DNA of 64,000 bases, taken from positions 124,001-188,000 of the forward strand of contig NZ_JAMZIE010000004.1 in NCBI RefSeq assembly GCF_024178165.1, in the 5' to 3' direction. Shown here one piece after another: positions 33,339 to 42,400 of this stretch (positions are counted from its first letter, which is position 1; every line of letters begins with the position of its first letter). Made by a program: the position numbers and the translations under genes. This DNA comes from Halohasta salina (GTDB lineage Archaea; Halobacteriota; Halobacteria; Halobacteriales; Haloferacaceae). Below the pieces are notes generated by a model that saw nothing but the letters and a program-made list of their open reading frames with translations, was not told where the DNA came from and did not search any database.

Positions 33339-35609
33339 ATGGATCGCAGTCGGAGGAAGACAGTCACTCGTCGGCAGGCCGTGCGCACGGCCATCGGAGT
33401 CGGGGCCGTCGCCACGGGGATCGCCGGTGGGAGCGAGACGGTCGCGGCCGCGCCCGGCGAGGAGCTATGGGAGTTCGAGACCCGCGGGACCGTCCAATCG
33501 TCACCGACCGTAGTCGGGAATTTCGTTTACGTTGGCAGCGACGATGGCAGCGTCTACGCCGTGAATACGGCGTCGGCAGGCCTCCGCTGGCGGTTCAGTA
33601 CCCGTGGAACCGTCCGCTCGTCGCCGACGGTTGTCGACGGGCTGCTGTTCGTCGGCAGTGACGACAACGCGGTGTACGCCGTCGATACGGAATCGGGCGA
33701 CGAACAGTGGAGCTTCGAGACCGACGGTGCGGTCGGCTCCTCGCCGACTGTCGTCGGCGGAACCGTGTTCGTCGGCAGCGACGACGGCAACCTGTATGCG
33801 ATCGACGCGAGTTCGGGCACCGAACAGTGGAGCGTCGAGACCGACGGCGCGGTCGAGGGATCGCCGGTCGTCCACGACGGTACCGTGTTCGTCGGGAGTA
33901 CCGATGGGAGCCTGTACGCCGTCGAGACGGAGTCGGGCGACGAACAGTGGAGCTTCGAGACCGAGGGAGCGATCCGGGCGTCGCCGACGGCAACCAACGG
34001 GCTCGTCTATTTCGGCAGCGATGACCGGAACGTCTACGCAGTCGACGCCAACTCGGGCAAAGAGGAGTGGAACTACGAGACGGTCGGCGGTCTATCGGCA
34101 CCGACAGTTGGCGACGGTGGGTTCGTCAGGGAGACGCTGTTTATCGGCGACCGAACGGGGACGATCTACGCGTTGAACGCAGAACTGGGTGGGCTGCGGT
34201 GGTCGAAAGACGTGGGAGATGACATCCGAGCGGCCCCGACGCTCGTCTCCGGACGACTGTTTATCGGGAACAGTTCCCTCTACAGTCTGGACGCTAAAAC
34301 CGGCGAAGAAAACTGGAGTACCGATCTGGATCCGACCTCGGCACCGACCGTCTGGAAGGGGACGCTTTTCGTCGGCGGCGGCCGGGAAAGCCTCTATGCG
34401 GTCGACGGGGGGACCACACAGTCGAGTCAGGGGTCACGAGTACTGACCGGCACATTGGGACATCACGGCGAGTGGGCCCACGCCGACCAGAGTATCGAGA
34501 TCGATACCAGCGCGACGAACCAGATGGAACCCGAATCGGAGTCCGAGACGACGTCGAACGACGAGACAGATCCGGAACCAGTCGAGACAGAGACCGGCGA
34601 CGAGCCGCCGTCGACTGACAGTAGTGACAGCGGGGAGGAACTCATCCAGATCGCCACACTCAGCAGTATTGGCCTGTTGGCAACGTTAGTGATCGGCGGC
34701 GGGGCCTATTGGAGGATGCGTGGCTCGGGGACGAACGACTACACCGAACCGGGGACCGATGTCGACTCCGAATCGAAGACGGATGAGTACCCCGAACCGG
34801 AGCCGGGCGATACCGACCAGTCGACCGAGACGGCGGCCGACGACACGCCGGTCGAGTCGGCCGACACGGACGATCCCGAGGCGTTGCGTGCGGATGCCGA
34901 CGACCGGCTCGCCGAGGCGGTCGACGAACGCAACGCGGGCAATCTCGAAGGGGCCATCGAACAGTATACAGCGGCGATCGAACTGTACACCACCGCCGCG
35001 GAGACTGCCGACGAGGAGGCGACCGAAGAGATCGAGGAGACGGTCGCCCAAGCTCGCGAGGACCGGGCGGCCGCTGAGACGGCACTGGAAGCACAGGAAT
35101 CGATCCGTGAATCGCTCCAGCTTGGCGAAGAGAGCCTCCAAAACGCGATCGTCGCACACGCACAGGGAGAGTACACCCTCTCGAAGATCCGCTACCGACA
35201 GGCCCGCGAGGAGTTCGACGCCGCGATCGAGGATGCGGAAGCCAGCGACGTCGACCCCTTCAGCGAGGCGATCGAGGTGCCGGTCGGCAGCGACAACAGC
35301 CTGCCGTCCGAGCGGCTCGCCGAACTGCTCGGCCTGTCGGACGGGACGGCCGAGGCACTGAGCGAGGCTGGCCTCGAAACTGTCGACGATCTCACGACAG
35401 AGGCGACCGGGTCCGACGACGAAACGGGTCGACTGGAAGTCACTGTCGTCACGGAACTACTCGAGGAGGGCACGATCGACGACGAACTGGCGGCCAAACT
35501 GACGGCGCTGTACTGGTGGCACAACGAGGAGACACACACCGTCACCGATCGGACGGCGGTCGAAGCGCGGTACGAACAGGCCGTGGCGGGCTACGAGGCG
35601 AGCCGATAG
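33339..35609 (+). CDS. Tat-exported PQQ-like beta-propeller with membrane helix and cytoplasmic module
   Basis: The 756-residue protein begins with a Tat signal (TVTRRQAVRTAIGVGAVATG; RR at residues 11-12). Residues 45-390 are repeats of the type VFVGSDDGxLYAxDxxSGxExW, a PQQ-like beta-propeller that would face outside. An acidic linker leads to one membrane helix (about 436-461), then a cytoplasmic tail (about 510-756) with TPR-like helices, KIRYRQAREEF, and KLTALYWWHNEET. The tail matches that of the preceding protein. It may be a surface sensor or adhesion part of the tubulin-like locus. Propeller repeats contain no obvious quinone site. Confidence 0.8.
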   Translation: MDRSRRKTVTRRQAVRTAIGVGAVATGIAGGSETVAAAPGEELWEFETRGTVQSSPTVVGNFVYVGSDDGSVYAVNTASAGLRWRFSTRGTVRSSPTVVDGLLFVGSDDNAVYAVDTESGDEQWSFETDGAVGSSPTVVGGTVFVGSDDGNLYAIDASSGTEQWSVETDGAVEGSPVVHDGTVFVGSTDGSLYAVETESGDEQWSFETEGAIRASPTATNGLVYFGSDDRNVYAVDANSGKEEWNYETVGGLSAPTVGDGGFVRETLFIGDRTGTIYALNAELGGLRWSKDVGDDIRAAPTLVSGRLFIGNSSLYSLDAKTGEENWSTDLDPTSAPTVWKGTLFVGGGRESLYAVDGGTTQSSQGSRVLTGTLGHHGEWAHADQSIEIDTSATNQMEPESESETTSNDETDPEPVETETGDEPPSTDSSDSGEELIQIATLSSIGLLATLVIGGGAYWRMRGSGTNDYTEPGTDVDSESKTDEYPEPEPGDTDQSTETAADDTPVESADTDDPEALRADADDRLAEAVDERNAGNLEGAIEQYTAAIELYTTAAETADEEATEEIEETVAQAREDRAAAETALEAQESIRESLQLGEESLQNAIVAHAQGEYTLSKIRYRQAREEFDAAIEDAEASDVDPFSEAIEVPVGSDNSLPSERLAELLGLSDGTAEALSEAGLETVDDLTTEATGSDDETGRLEVTVVTELLEEGTIDDELAAKLTALYWWHNEETHTVTDRTAVEARYEQAVAGYEASR

Positions 35610-35658
35610 CAAAGCGGCTGATCACACGCCGGAACGCGACTGCCGCACGAACGGACCG

Positions 35659-35997
35659 TCAATCCGAGTCGTCGACCGCCAACTCCTCGGCCACCACGTC
35701 GGCGGCCAACAGCGCAGGGTCGACGGCCAGATCGGCCTGCCCCTTGGCGAACTCCGGCAGCGACTCGCGGCTGTAGACGACCGCCCGCACGTCGGGGTTG
35801 CGGTCCTTGGCGACCGAGATCCCCGTGGCTTCGGCCACGTCGGTCAGTACCAGCAGGTCGGCGTCGTCGATCCCGGCGTCGTCGAGCGTTGAGGCCGACA
35901 CAGTGTCGGTGATCCGAGTGACAGAGAGCCCCTCGGCTTCGAGTGCGTCGACGAGCCCCTCGGGGTCGGAGCCGGCGACGATTGCGGTCTGGGCCAT
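35659..35997 (-). CDS. Small conserved haloarchaeal protein next to GMP synthase (DUF7126-like)
   Basis: The 112-residue acidic protein opens with [22 protein letters not shown] and has a Rossmann-like pattern (AIVAGSD, DLLVLTDVAEATG). It overlaps the upstream guaA-type gene by one base (TAATG), and that gene overlaps pyrG in the same way, so three genes form one tightly coupled operon. Haloarchaeal copies are sometimes labelled CTP-synthetase-like because of this position, but no enzyme motif is visible. Function unknown. Confidence 0.75.
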   Translation of the reverse strand: MAQTAIVAGSDPEGLVDALEAEGLSVTRITDTVSASTLDDAGIDDADLLVLTDVAEATGISVAKDRNPDVRAVVYSRESLPEFAKGQADLAVDPALLAADVVAEELAVDDSD

Positions 35998-36914
35998 TAC
36001 TCGTACTCGATGGTCGCCGGGGGTTTGTGCGTGACGTCGTAGACGACGCGGGCGACGGTCTCGTTTTCGCCGGTGATCCGGCTCTGGATACGCTGGAGGG
36101 TCTGCCAGTCGATCTCCTGGGCGCGGGCGGTCATTCCGTCGCGGCTCTCGACGGAGCGCACTGCGACGACCCAGCCGTGCACCCGGTTGTCACCCTTGAC
36201 GCCGGTGGCCTTGCCGATCACGGCGGCGAAGGCCTGCCACGGCTCGTACTCCTCTAACTCCTCTTCGACGACGTGGCAGGACTCGCGGGCCACGTCGACC
36301 TTCTCGGGAGTGACTTCGCCGATGACGCGGACCGCGAGGCCGGGGCCGGGGAACGGCATGCGCTCGGAGATGATCTCCTCTAATTCGAGTTCGCGGGCGA
36401 CCTCCCGGACCTCGTCCTTGTAGAGATCCCGGACGGGTTCGACGATTCCCTCGAAGTCGACCACGTCCGGCAGCCCGCCGACGTTGTGGTGGGATTTGAT
36501 GTTGCCCTCCGACTCGATGCGGTCGGGGTAGATCGTTCCCTGGACCAGCTGTTTGGCGTCGGTTTCCTTCGCTTCGCGTTCGAACTCGCGGATGAACTGC
36601 TCGCCGATGACCTTGCGCTTTTCCTCAGGGTCGGTGACGCCGGCGAGCGCGTCGAAGAAGCGGTCGCGGGCGTCGACGATTTCGAGACTGTCCATGAACG
36701 CGAACGTCTCGCGGATCTGGTCGGTCTCACCCTTGCGCATCAGGCCGGTGTCGACGTAGACCGGGGTCAGTTGGTCGCCGACTGCGCGGTACGCGAGGGT
36801 GGCGGCGACAGAAGAGTCGACGCCACCGGAGAGCGCGATGATCGCGTTGTCGTTGCCGATCTGTTCGGAAATCGATTCGACTGCCTCGTCGATGAATTCG
36901 GTAGGATTGACCAT
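35997..36914 (-). CDS. guaAb: GMP synthase, ATP-pyrophosphatase subunit B
   Basis: This subunit adenylylates XMP and aminates it to GMP with ammonia from a separate glutaminase subunit. The 305-residue protein has the PP-loop SGGVDSS near residue 30, [15 protein letters not shown], and the C-terminal dimerisation part ending [13 protein letters not shown]. The glutaminase subunit is not in the window, the usual archaeal split. It overlaps pyrG and the small downstream gene by one base each. Confidence 0.96.
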   Translation of the reverse strand: MVNPTEFIDEAVESISEQIGNDNAIIALSGGVDSSVAATLAYRAVGDQLTPVYVDTGLMRKGETDQIRETFAFMDSLEIVDARDRFFDALAGVTDPEEKRKVIGEQFIREFEREAKETDAKQLVQGTIYPDRIESEGNIKSHHNVGGLPDVVDFEGIVEPVRDLYKDEVREVARELELEEIISERMPFPGPGLAVRVIGEVTPEKVDVARESCHVVEEELEEYEPWQAFAAVIGKATGVKGDNRVHGWVVAVRSVESRDGMTARAQEIDWQTLQRIQSRITGENETVARVVYDVTHKPPATIEYE

Positions 36915-38578
36915 TAGATCGTCACCTCGTCTTCGGAGGGAGTTTCGGTGTCGGATTCGTCTCGCGTGAGAATCGCTTCGAGGAAACCGACGAACGGAGG
37001 GCTCGCGCGGTCGGGGCGGGACCGGAACTCAGGATGGAACTGCGTGCCGAGGAAGAAGGGATGATCTTCCAGTTCGAGGATCTCCATGCGTCGACCCGCC
37101 GTTCCGGAGAACACCATGTTTTCGGATTCGAGTTGGTCGATGTACTCGGGGTTGACCTCGTAGCGGTGGCGGTGGCGCTCGGTACACGAGTCGGCCTCGT
37201 AGATCGCTTCGGCCAGCGTGTCGGCTTCGATCTGGGTTTCGTGTGCGCCGAGCCGCATCGTCCCGCCCATGTCGTCGATCTCCTTCTGCTCTGGAAGGAT
37301 GTCGATGACGGGATGGGGCGTCTCCTCGTCGATCTCGGCGGAGTGTGCGCCCTCCAGTCCGAGGACGTTGCGGGCCTGCTCGATCACGGCCATCTGGAAG
37401 CCGAGACAGAGCCCGAGGAAGGGAACGTCGTTCTCGCGGGCATACCGGACGGCCTCGATCTTGCCGTCCGTTCCACGGGAGCCGAAGCCGCCGGGGACGA
37501 TGATCCCGTCGGCGGCTTCGAGCCGGTCGCGGTGGTCGTCGTGCATCGCTTCGGAGTCGACCCAGAGAACGTCGACGTCGACTTCCTGTTCGATCCCGGC
37601 GTGTTTCAGTGCCTCGTGGATCGACATGTAGGCGTCTTCGAGGCCGTATTTGCCGACGAGTGCGATCTCGACGGTGCCACTCCGCTCGCGGGTGACCAGT
37701 TCGCGCCAGCGCTGGGAGCGGTCGGCTTTGGGGAGTGCGCCGTCGGCGATCCCGAGTCGCTCCATCACGTACTCGTCTAACCCCTCGTCTTCGACCATCA
37801 GCGGGACCTTGTAGATGTCGTCGACATCGGGGTTCGAGAAGACAGCCTCGGTCGAGACGTCACAGAAGCGGGCGATCTTCGTCTTGGTTCCCTCTTCAAG
37901 GCGCTCTGCGTTCCGACCGACCAGAATATCCGGCTGGAGGCCGATCGACCGGAGTTCCTTGACGCTGTGTTGGGTGGGTTTGGTCTTCTGCTCGCCGTTC
38001 ATCGAGTCGGGGACCAGAGTGACGTGCATGAAGAGCAGGTCCTCGTCGTCCTCCTCGGAGGCGAACTGCCGGAGGGATTCGAGGAACGGCATCGACTCGA
38101 TGTCGCCGACGGTGCCACCGATCTCGACGATACAGACGTCCGTTCCTTCGGCGGCCTCGCGGATGCGCCGTTTGATATCATCCGTCACGTGGGGGATGAT
38201 CTGAACGGTCTTGCCGAGATAGTCGCCGGCGCGCTCGGCTTCGATCACGCTCTGGTAGGTCTTGCCCGTGGTGACGTTGTGATCGGAGGTCATGTCGATC
38301 CCGAGGAACCGTTCGTAGTTCCCCAGATCGAGGTCGACCTCGCCGCCGTCCTTGAGGACGTAGACCTCGCCGTGTTCGTAGGGATTCATCGTCCCGGCGT
38401 CGACGTTGAGATAGGGGTCGACCTTGACCGCGGTCACGTCGAAACCGGCGTTGGCAAGCAGGCGGCCCGTACTCGCCGCAGTAATTCCTTTTCCGAGACC
38501 GGACATCACACCTCCCGTTACAAAAATGAACTTCCGCCCCAGTGTGGGGTCGTATCCCGTGTCGGGTTCGGTCGGCAT
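36914..38578 (-). CDS. pyrG: CTP synthase
   Basis: PyrG converts UTP to CTP with ATP and glutamine. The 554-residue protein has the synthetase start [16 protein letters not shown], the GTVGDIES region, and a glutaminase domain with nucleophile Cys in FLGLCLGFQ and His in [12 protein letters not shown]. Length is normal. It is the first gene of the pyrG-guaAb-small gene operon. TATA-like GTTTTGACG about 27 bases before the ATG indicates a leaderless start. Confidence 0.97.
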   Translation of the reverse strand: MPTEPDTGYDPTLGRKFIFVTGGVMSGLGKGITAASTGRLLANAGFDVTAVKVDPYLNVDAGTMNPYEHGEVYVLKDGGEVDLDLGNYERFLGIDMTSDHNVTTGKTYQSVIEAERAGDYLGKTVQIIPHVTDDIKRRIREAAEGTDVCIVEIGGTVGDIESMPFLESLRQFASEEDDEDLLFMHVTLVPDSMNGEQKTKPTQHSVKELRSIGLQPDILVGRNAERLEEGTKTKIARFCDVSTEAVFSNPDVDDIYKVPLMVEDEGLDEYVMERLGIADGALPKADRSQRWRELVTRERSGTVEIALVGKYGLEDAYMSIHEALKHAGIEQEVDVDVLWVDSEAMHDDHRDRLEAADGIIVPGGFGSRGTDGKIEAVRYARENDVPFLGLCLGFQMAVIEQARNVLGLEGAHSAEIDEETPHPVIDILPEQKEIDDMGGTMRLGAHETQIEADTLAEAIYEADSCTERHRHRYEVNPEYIDQLESENMVFSGTAGRRMEILELEDHPFFLGTQFHPEFRSRPDRASPPFVGFLEAILTRDESDTETPSEDEVTI

Positions 38579-38651
38579 ACTGACTGTGTGTAAGGTTTCG
38601 TCAAAACCGTTTCGATGGGGTTGCTGGCTGTCTCGTGTTCACACGGGGAGA

Positions 38652-38698
38652 GTAGTCGACGGCTACTGAGCGGGCGGGCGGTCGTAGGCGTCGACTAC
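38652..38698. repeat. Two gene-end elements around the DUF389 gene stop
   Basis: GTAGTCGACGGCTAC (38652-38666) contains the DUF389 gene stop. GTAGGCGTCGACTAC (38684-38698) lies in its last codons. The two are near-reverse complements, so together they can form a longer stem. Confidence 0.5.
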
Positions 38699-40045
38699 TG
38701 GACTGTTCGGTGCTCGTTGCGGCAACGGCTCGGCGAGTCGGGCGGTCGTGGTCGACTCGGTGAACGAACGCGTCCGGTTGTAGTCGGTAAATCGGGTCCG
38801 GACCGTCACCGGCTCGCCGGTCGCAGTACTGATTCGGGCTTCGAGTTCCGCGGCGATGGCCGGCGGATCACCACTGCCGGTGTAGGCGAAATGGACCGTC
38901 ACGGTTTCCGGCTGGCCGAGGAGCGTGTCGTCGCTGTACTCGGTTCGAACGGCAACCGGGTCGACCGATCGGTAGTCGGATTGCTGGGCGAGCCCGTCGA
39001 CTTCGGTGGCGACCTGTCGATCGAACGCCATCTGCTGGGCGGTCCCGACGCCGACGGTGCCGACGACCACGCCGATGGCGACCGCAGTCGAGACGACAGC
39101 GACTGTTTCGCGTCGTGAGGCCGAACCGAGGAGCCAGCCGGATGCGTCGGGGCGATACCCCATCGCCACCAACACGAGGAACGCTCCGAGATTGATCAGT
39201 ACCATCGTCACCACCAAGAGCAGAAGCGAGCCGACCGCGAGCCGCGATTCGCGCCAGACGACCGCGATCCCGGTGGTTGCGGCCGCCGGGATGAGTGCGG
39301 CCGCGATCATGACGCCGATCAGTGAGGTCGGCCCCTTCGTCGTGAGTCCGAACGCGCCCGCGGCTCCCGCAGCGAGTCCGACAGTGACCGAAAGCAGCCC
39401 CGGCGAGAGACGGACACCGATCAGTTCGATCGAGGTGATAGCGAGCTGCTGCGGCATGAACCCCGTGAAATAAACGACGCCGGAGAACAGTGCAGCCCCG
39501 GCGACTGCCACGGCGAGGCCGCCCGCCTGAAGCCAGATGCTATCGAGCAACATTCGTCGATCGCCGGTGACAGCACCGACGGTCGCGGTCAACACTGGGC
39601 CGACGATCGGCGCGATCACCATCGAGCCGACGACGATCGCCGGCGAATCCATGAGGAGCCCTACGACGGCGATGACCGCGCTCAGAAAGATCATCGACAG
39701 AAACGAAGTCGGATCCGAGCTCATGTCTTTGGCCTTCGACCGAAGCTCCGGCTGTGTGAGCGGGTCAAAATCGCTGGCGAACCGGTTTTGAAGCGCCTCG
39801 TCGTGGGGCGTGATCGCGCTTTCGAGGCTCCCGATGACGGTGTACTGTTCGTTGTCGACGCCCGCCTCGTCGAGCCGACCCAGCAGGTAGCCGATCGCGT
39901 CGCTGGGAACGGGAGCCGAAAACAGCCACTGCCGGCGACCGTCGATCCATGCCTCCTGTCGGACGTAGTCGACGCCCTCCGCGTCGAAGAGCCCAGCGAC
40001 CGCCTCGCGGGTGTCGTCGTCGACGAGCACCTGCAACTGACGCAC
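38663..40045 (-). CDS. DUF389-family (TIGR00341-like) membrane protein
   Basis: The 460-residue protein has an N-terminal ferredoxin-like domain (RQLQVLVDDDTREAVAGLF), then a membrane region (about residues 120-340) of some six to seven helices with FLSMIFLSAVIAVVGLLMDS and GSMVIAPIVGPVL, the hallmark of the family. The outer C-terminal part is acidic. Transport is presumed; the substrate is unknown. I chose the GTG at 40045 because TTTTGAGG lies about 28 bases upstream. The 185 extra residues upstream in the same frame are unlike haloarchaeal protein. Confidence 0.85.
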   Translation of the reverse strand: MRQLQVLVDDDTREAVAGLFDAEGVDYVRQEAWIDGRRQWLFSAPVPSDAIGYLLGRLDEAGVDNEQYTVIGSLESAITPHDEALQNRFASDFDPLTQPELRSKAKDMSSDPTSFLSMIFLSAVIAVVGLLMDSPAIVVGSMVIAPIVGPVLTATVGAVTGDRRMLLDSIWLQAGGLAVAVAGAALFSGVVYFTGFMPQQLAITSIELIGVRLSPGLLSVTVGLAAGAAGAFGLTTKGPTSLIGVMIAAALIPAAATTGIAVVWRESRLAVGSLLLLVVTMVLINLGAFLVLVAMGYRPDASGWLLGSASRRETVAVVSTAVAIGVVVGTVGVGTAQQMAFDRQVATEVDGLAQQSDYRSVDPVAVRTEYSDDTLLGQPETVTVHFAYTGSGDPPAIAAELEARISTATGEPVTVRTRFTDYNRTRSFTESTTTARLAEPLPQRAPNSPVVDAYDRPPAQ

Positions 40046-40173
40046 ACCGTGAGCACCACGCCACTCCTCAAAAGGCTCGTGGCCGGGTGGCCAAGTCGTG
40101 ATTGCGGCACTAATCCTGATCGGTGTCGCCGCGGCCACACAGCGCACGCAGGTACCGCGATCCACCGGGAACG

Positions 40174-41220
40174 CTATCGATCTTGCCTGCTCACACCCGG
40201 CAGTTCGAGTACGAGATCGGGACCGAACGCGCCGGCAGGCGTCGCAAACCCATCGGGGGCTTCGCCGTCGAGGACGCCCTCCGCACAGGCGAGGGCGGCC
40301 GCGACCGTCAACTCGTAAGTATCGGGCGTCCGGAGGATCGATTGAACCGTTTCGCCGCTCGATTCGCTCCACGCCTCCCCCCAGATGGTAGTCTCGTTTT
40401 CGGCGCGGGCAGCCCAGCTCGGCCCCTCGACGAACCGGTCGACCAGCCCTTTCAACAGTCGCTGGACCGGTTCGGTCGCCAGCACGCCCCCGAACGGTCG
40501 GGTGAGCATGAGTGTATGACGAACTGCGTCCGGGACCGCAACGTAGACCGCGATATTGGGGATGCCGGTCGTCCGGTAAGCCGTCGACAGATCGCCCCAC
40601 GGGATCGTCATCACCGTTTCGGTGCCCGTCCCGAAGTCGACGACCCGGGTTTTGGAGGCCGTAGGGATCGCCCGGAGGTGGCCGTCCTCGCGGATCGCGC
40701 TGCCGGAGCCGACCCCGTTGAGCAACGTCTTGAGCGTCCCACCCGACAGCGAGCCGGAGGCCGACAGCGCCAACGCGAGATGCGTCGCCTCCGGGAGCCG
40801 CGCCTGCAGGTGGGCCGCAAGCGAGTCGGTCGGTACCACATCGTAGCCGACGCCGGGCATGAGCGTGATGCCAGCCGCAGTGGCTTCGCCATCACGGCGG
40901 GCCAGTCGTTCGAAGACCGGGAGTTCGCCCGTGATGTCGAGATAGTCGACACCGCGGTTCAGACAGGCCTCGACCAGTGGCTCGGCGGTCGCGTCGAACG
41001 GACCCGCACAGTTGAGTACCGCGTCGACCCCCGAGAGGTGGGCTTCGATGTCGTCAGTCAGGCCGAACGCACGGCTTCGACAGTCGAGGTCGGTGCCGAG
41101 AGGGTGGAGGCGGTCGGGATCACGCCCGGCCAACACGGGATCAAACTCGCGGGCGGCGGCTGTACGGGAGATCAGTTCGCCCGTATAGCCGTACGCGCCG
41201 TAGATCATGAGGGCGTCCAT
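40174..41220 (-). CDS. Saccharopine dehydrogenase-like / trans-acting enoyl reductase-like protein
   Basis: The 348-residue protein opens with MIYGAYGYTGELISR, a dinucleotide loop of the saccharopine dehydrogenase/enoyl reductase group, and continues with VLNCAGPFDATAEPLVEACL and DYLDITGE, all usual in that family. The family includes membrane-lipid reductases, so a role in reducing isoprenoid or acyl chains is possible but not shown. TAATTTTCC about 27 bases upstream supports the start at 41220. Confidence 0.85.
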   Translation of the reverse strand: MDALMIYGAYGYTGELISRTAAAREFDPVLAGRDPDRLHPLGTDLDCRSRAFGLTDDIEAHLSGVDAVLNCAGPFDATAEPLVEACLNRGVDYLDITGELPVFERLARRDGEATAAGITLMPGVGYDVVPTDSLAAHLQARLPEATHLALALSASGSLSGGTLKTLLNGVGSGSAIREDGHLRAIPTASKTRVVDFGTGTETVMTIPWGDLSTAYRTTGIPNIAVYVAVPDAVRHTLMLTRPFGGVLATEPVQRLLKGLVDRFVEGPSWAARAENETTIWGEAWSESSGETVQSILRTPDTYELTVAAALACAEGVLDGEAPDGFATPAGAFGPDLVLELPGVSRQDR

Positions 41221-41251
41221 ACGGATCGATTGTCCCGTCGACAGGAAAATT

Positions 41252-41292
41252 AGGCGGCGACTACTGGGGCCCCGAATCGCAGTAGTCGACGC
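41252..41292. repeat. Inverted repeat between two divergent genes
   Basis: CGACTACTG (41258-41266) pairs perfectly with CAGTAGTCG (41280-41288). Both arms are copies of the gene-end element, here placed in a promoter region between the enoyl-reductase-like and GHMP genes. Confidence 0.5.
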
Positions 41293-41380
41293 CAAACGGG
41301 GGCCGATCGCCGGTCGAGGAGACGCCGCCGACGGTTGCCACCGTCGAAACCCGAATACCGGCGCGGTCCAAACGGGGGGT

Positions 41381-42358
41381 ATGACGACGGTCGACGTTGG
41401 ATCGCGGCTACATTTCGGCTTCGGGAACCTCTCGTTGGCCCACGAACGGCTGTACGGAGCCCTCGGCGTCGCCCTCGACCAGCCGCGGCTCTCATTGCAA
41501 GCCAGCCGAGCCGAGGCGATCGATGCTCCCGAGCGCTGTGTGCCGGCGGTCGAAACCGTCTGTGAGCTGTTCGATCTGCCGGGCGCGGCAGTTACCGTCA
41601 CCGACCCGCTCCCGCAACACGTCGGCCTCGGCAGCGGTACCCAACTGGCGCTCGCGGTTGCGGTCGCCGTCGGCGGTGCCTACGAGCGAACGGTCGACGT
41701 GCGCGCGCTCGCGCCCGATCTCGGGCGGGGCGGGCGGTCGGGAATCGGCGTAGCGACCTTCGAACGGGGTGGGTTCGTCGTCGACGGCGGCCACCCCACG
41801 GCGCGGTTCACCACCGACCGCCCGGCAGACGGCGACTGGACGGTGCCGCCGATCGCGGCGCGCCACCCGATCCCCGACGACTGGCGGTTTCTGGTCGTCC
41901 TGCCGGCCGCCGACCCCGGCCGCAGCGGCGCGGCCGAAGACGAGAGCATCCGCGGCGTGGTCGAGCGGGCCGATCCCGCCCCCGCCGACCGGATCGCCGG
42001 CACGATCACTCGAAAGGTGTTGCCGGCGATCGCCACCGGCAGTGCCGACCGGTTCGGGAGCGCGGTCGCCGAGATCGGCCGACTCAACGGGACGTGGTAC
42101 GCCGACGAGCAGGGTGGGGTCTACCGCCCGCCGGTCGGCGAGTTGGTGGATGCCCTCAGTGCCGAACCGGCGGTCTACGGGGCCGGCCAGTCGTCGTGGG
42201 GGCCCGCCGTCTACGGCGTGACCGACGTCGACCATGCCGAGGCGGCCCACGAGGCCGCCGAACGAGCGCTCGCAGCCGCCGGCCTCGACGGCGAGGTGGT
42301 GGTCGCCGCCGGGCGGAACGAAGGAGCCCGCACCGTAGGCAGTGACTACTCGGCGTAA
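41381..42358 (+). CDS. Beta-ribofuranosylaminobenzene 5'-phosphate synthase-like GHMP protein
   Basis: In methanogens this enzyme (MptG) condenses PRPP with a para-hydroxy- or aminobenzoate for methanopterin. The 325-residue protein has the GHMP motif PLPQHVGLGSGTQLA (residues about 70-84), RSGIGVATFERGGFVVDGG and a C-terminal YGAGQSSWGPAVYG. Haloarchaea are not known for methanopterin, so the product here is unknown; a folate-like or other arylamine riboside is possible. The start at 41381 follows GGGGGGT directly. Confidence 0.85.
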   Translation: MTTVDVGSRLHFGFGNLSLAHERLYGALGVALDQPRLSLQASRAEAIDAPERCVPAVETVCELFDLPGAAVTVTDPLPQHVGLGSGTQLALAVAVAVGGAYERTVDVRALAPDLGRGGRSGIGVATFERGGFVVDGGHPTARFTTDRPADGDWTVPPIAARHPIPDDWRFLVVLPAADPGRSGAAEDESIRGVVERADPAPADRIAGTITRKVLPAIATGSADRFGSAVAEIGRLNGTWYADEQGGVYRPPVGELVDALSAEPAVYGAGQSSWGPAVYGVTDVDHAEAAHEAAERALAAAGLDGEVVVAAGRNEGARTVGSDYSA

Positions 42359-42400
42359 GATCGGCGTAACGGATAAAAAGCGGCCCGAATAGTGGTAGCC

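Noticed and set aside
38663-40600. Longer start for the DUF389 protein (645 residues)
   Set aside because: The extra 185 N-terminal residues are Arg/Pro/Gly-rich and unlike the family. The GTG at 40045 has a TATA-like box at the leaderless distance.
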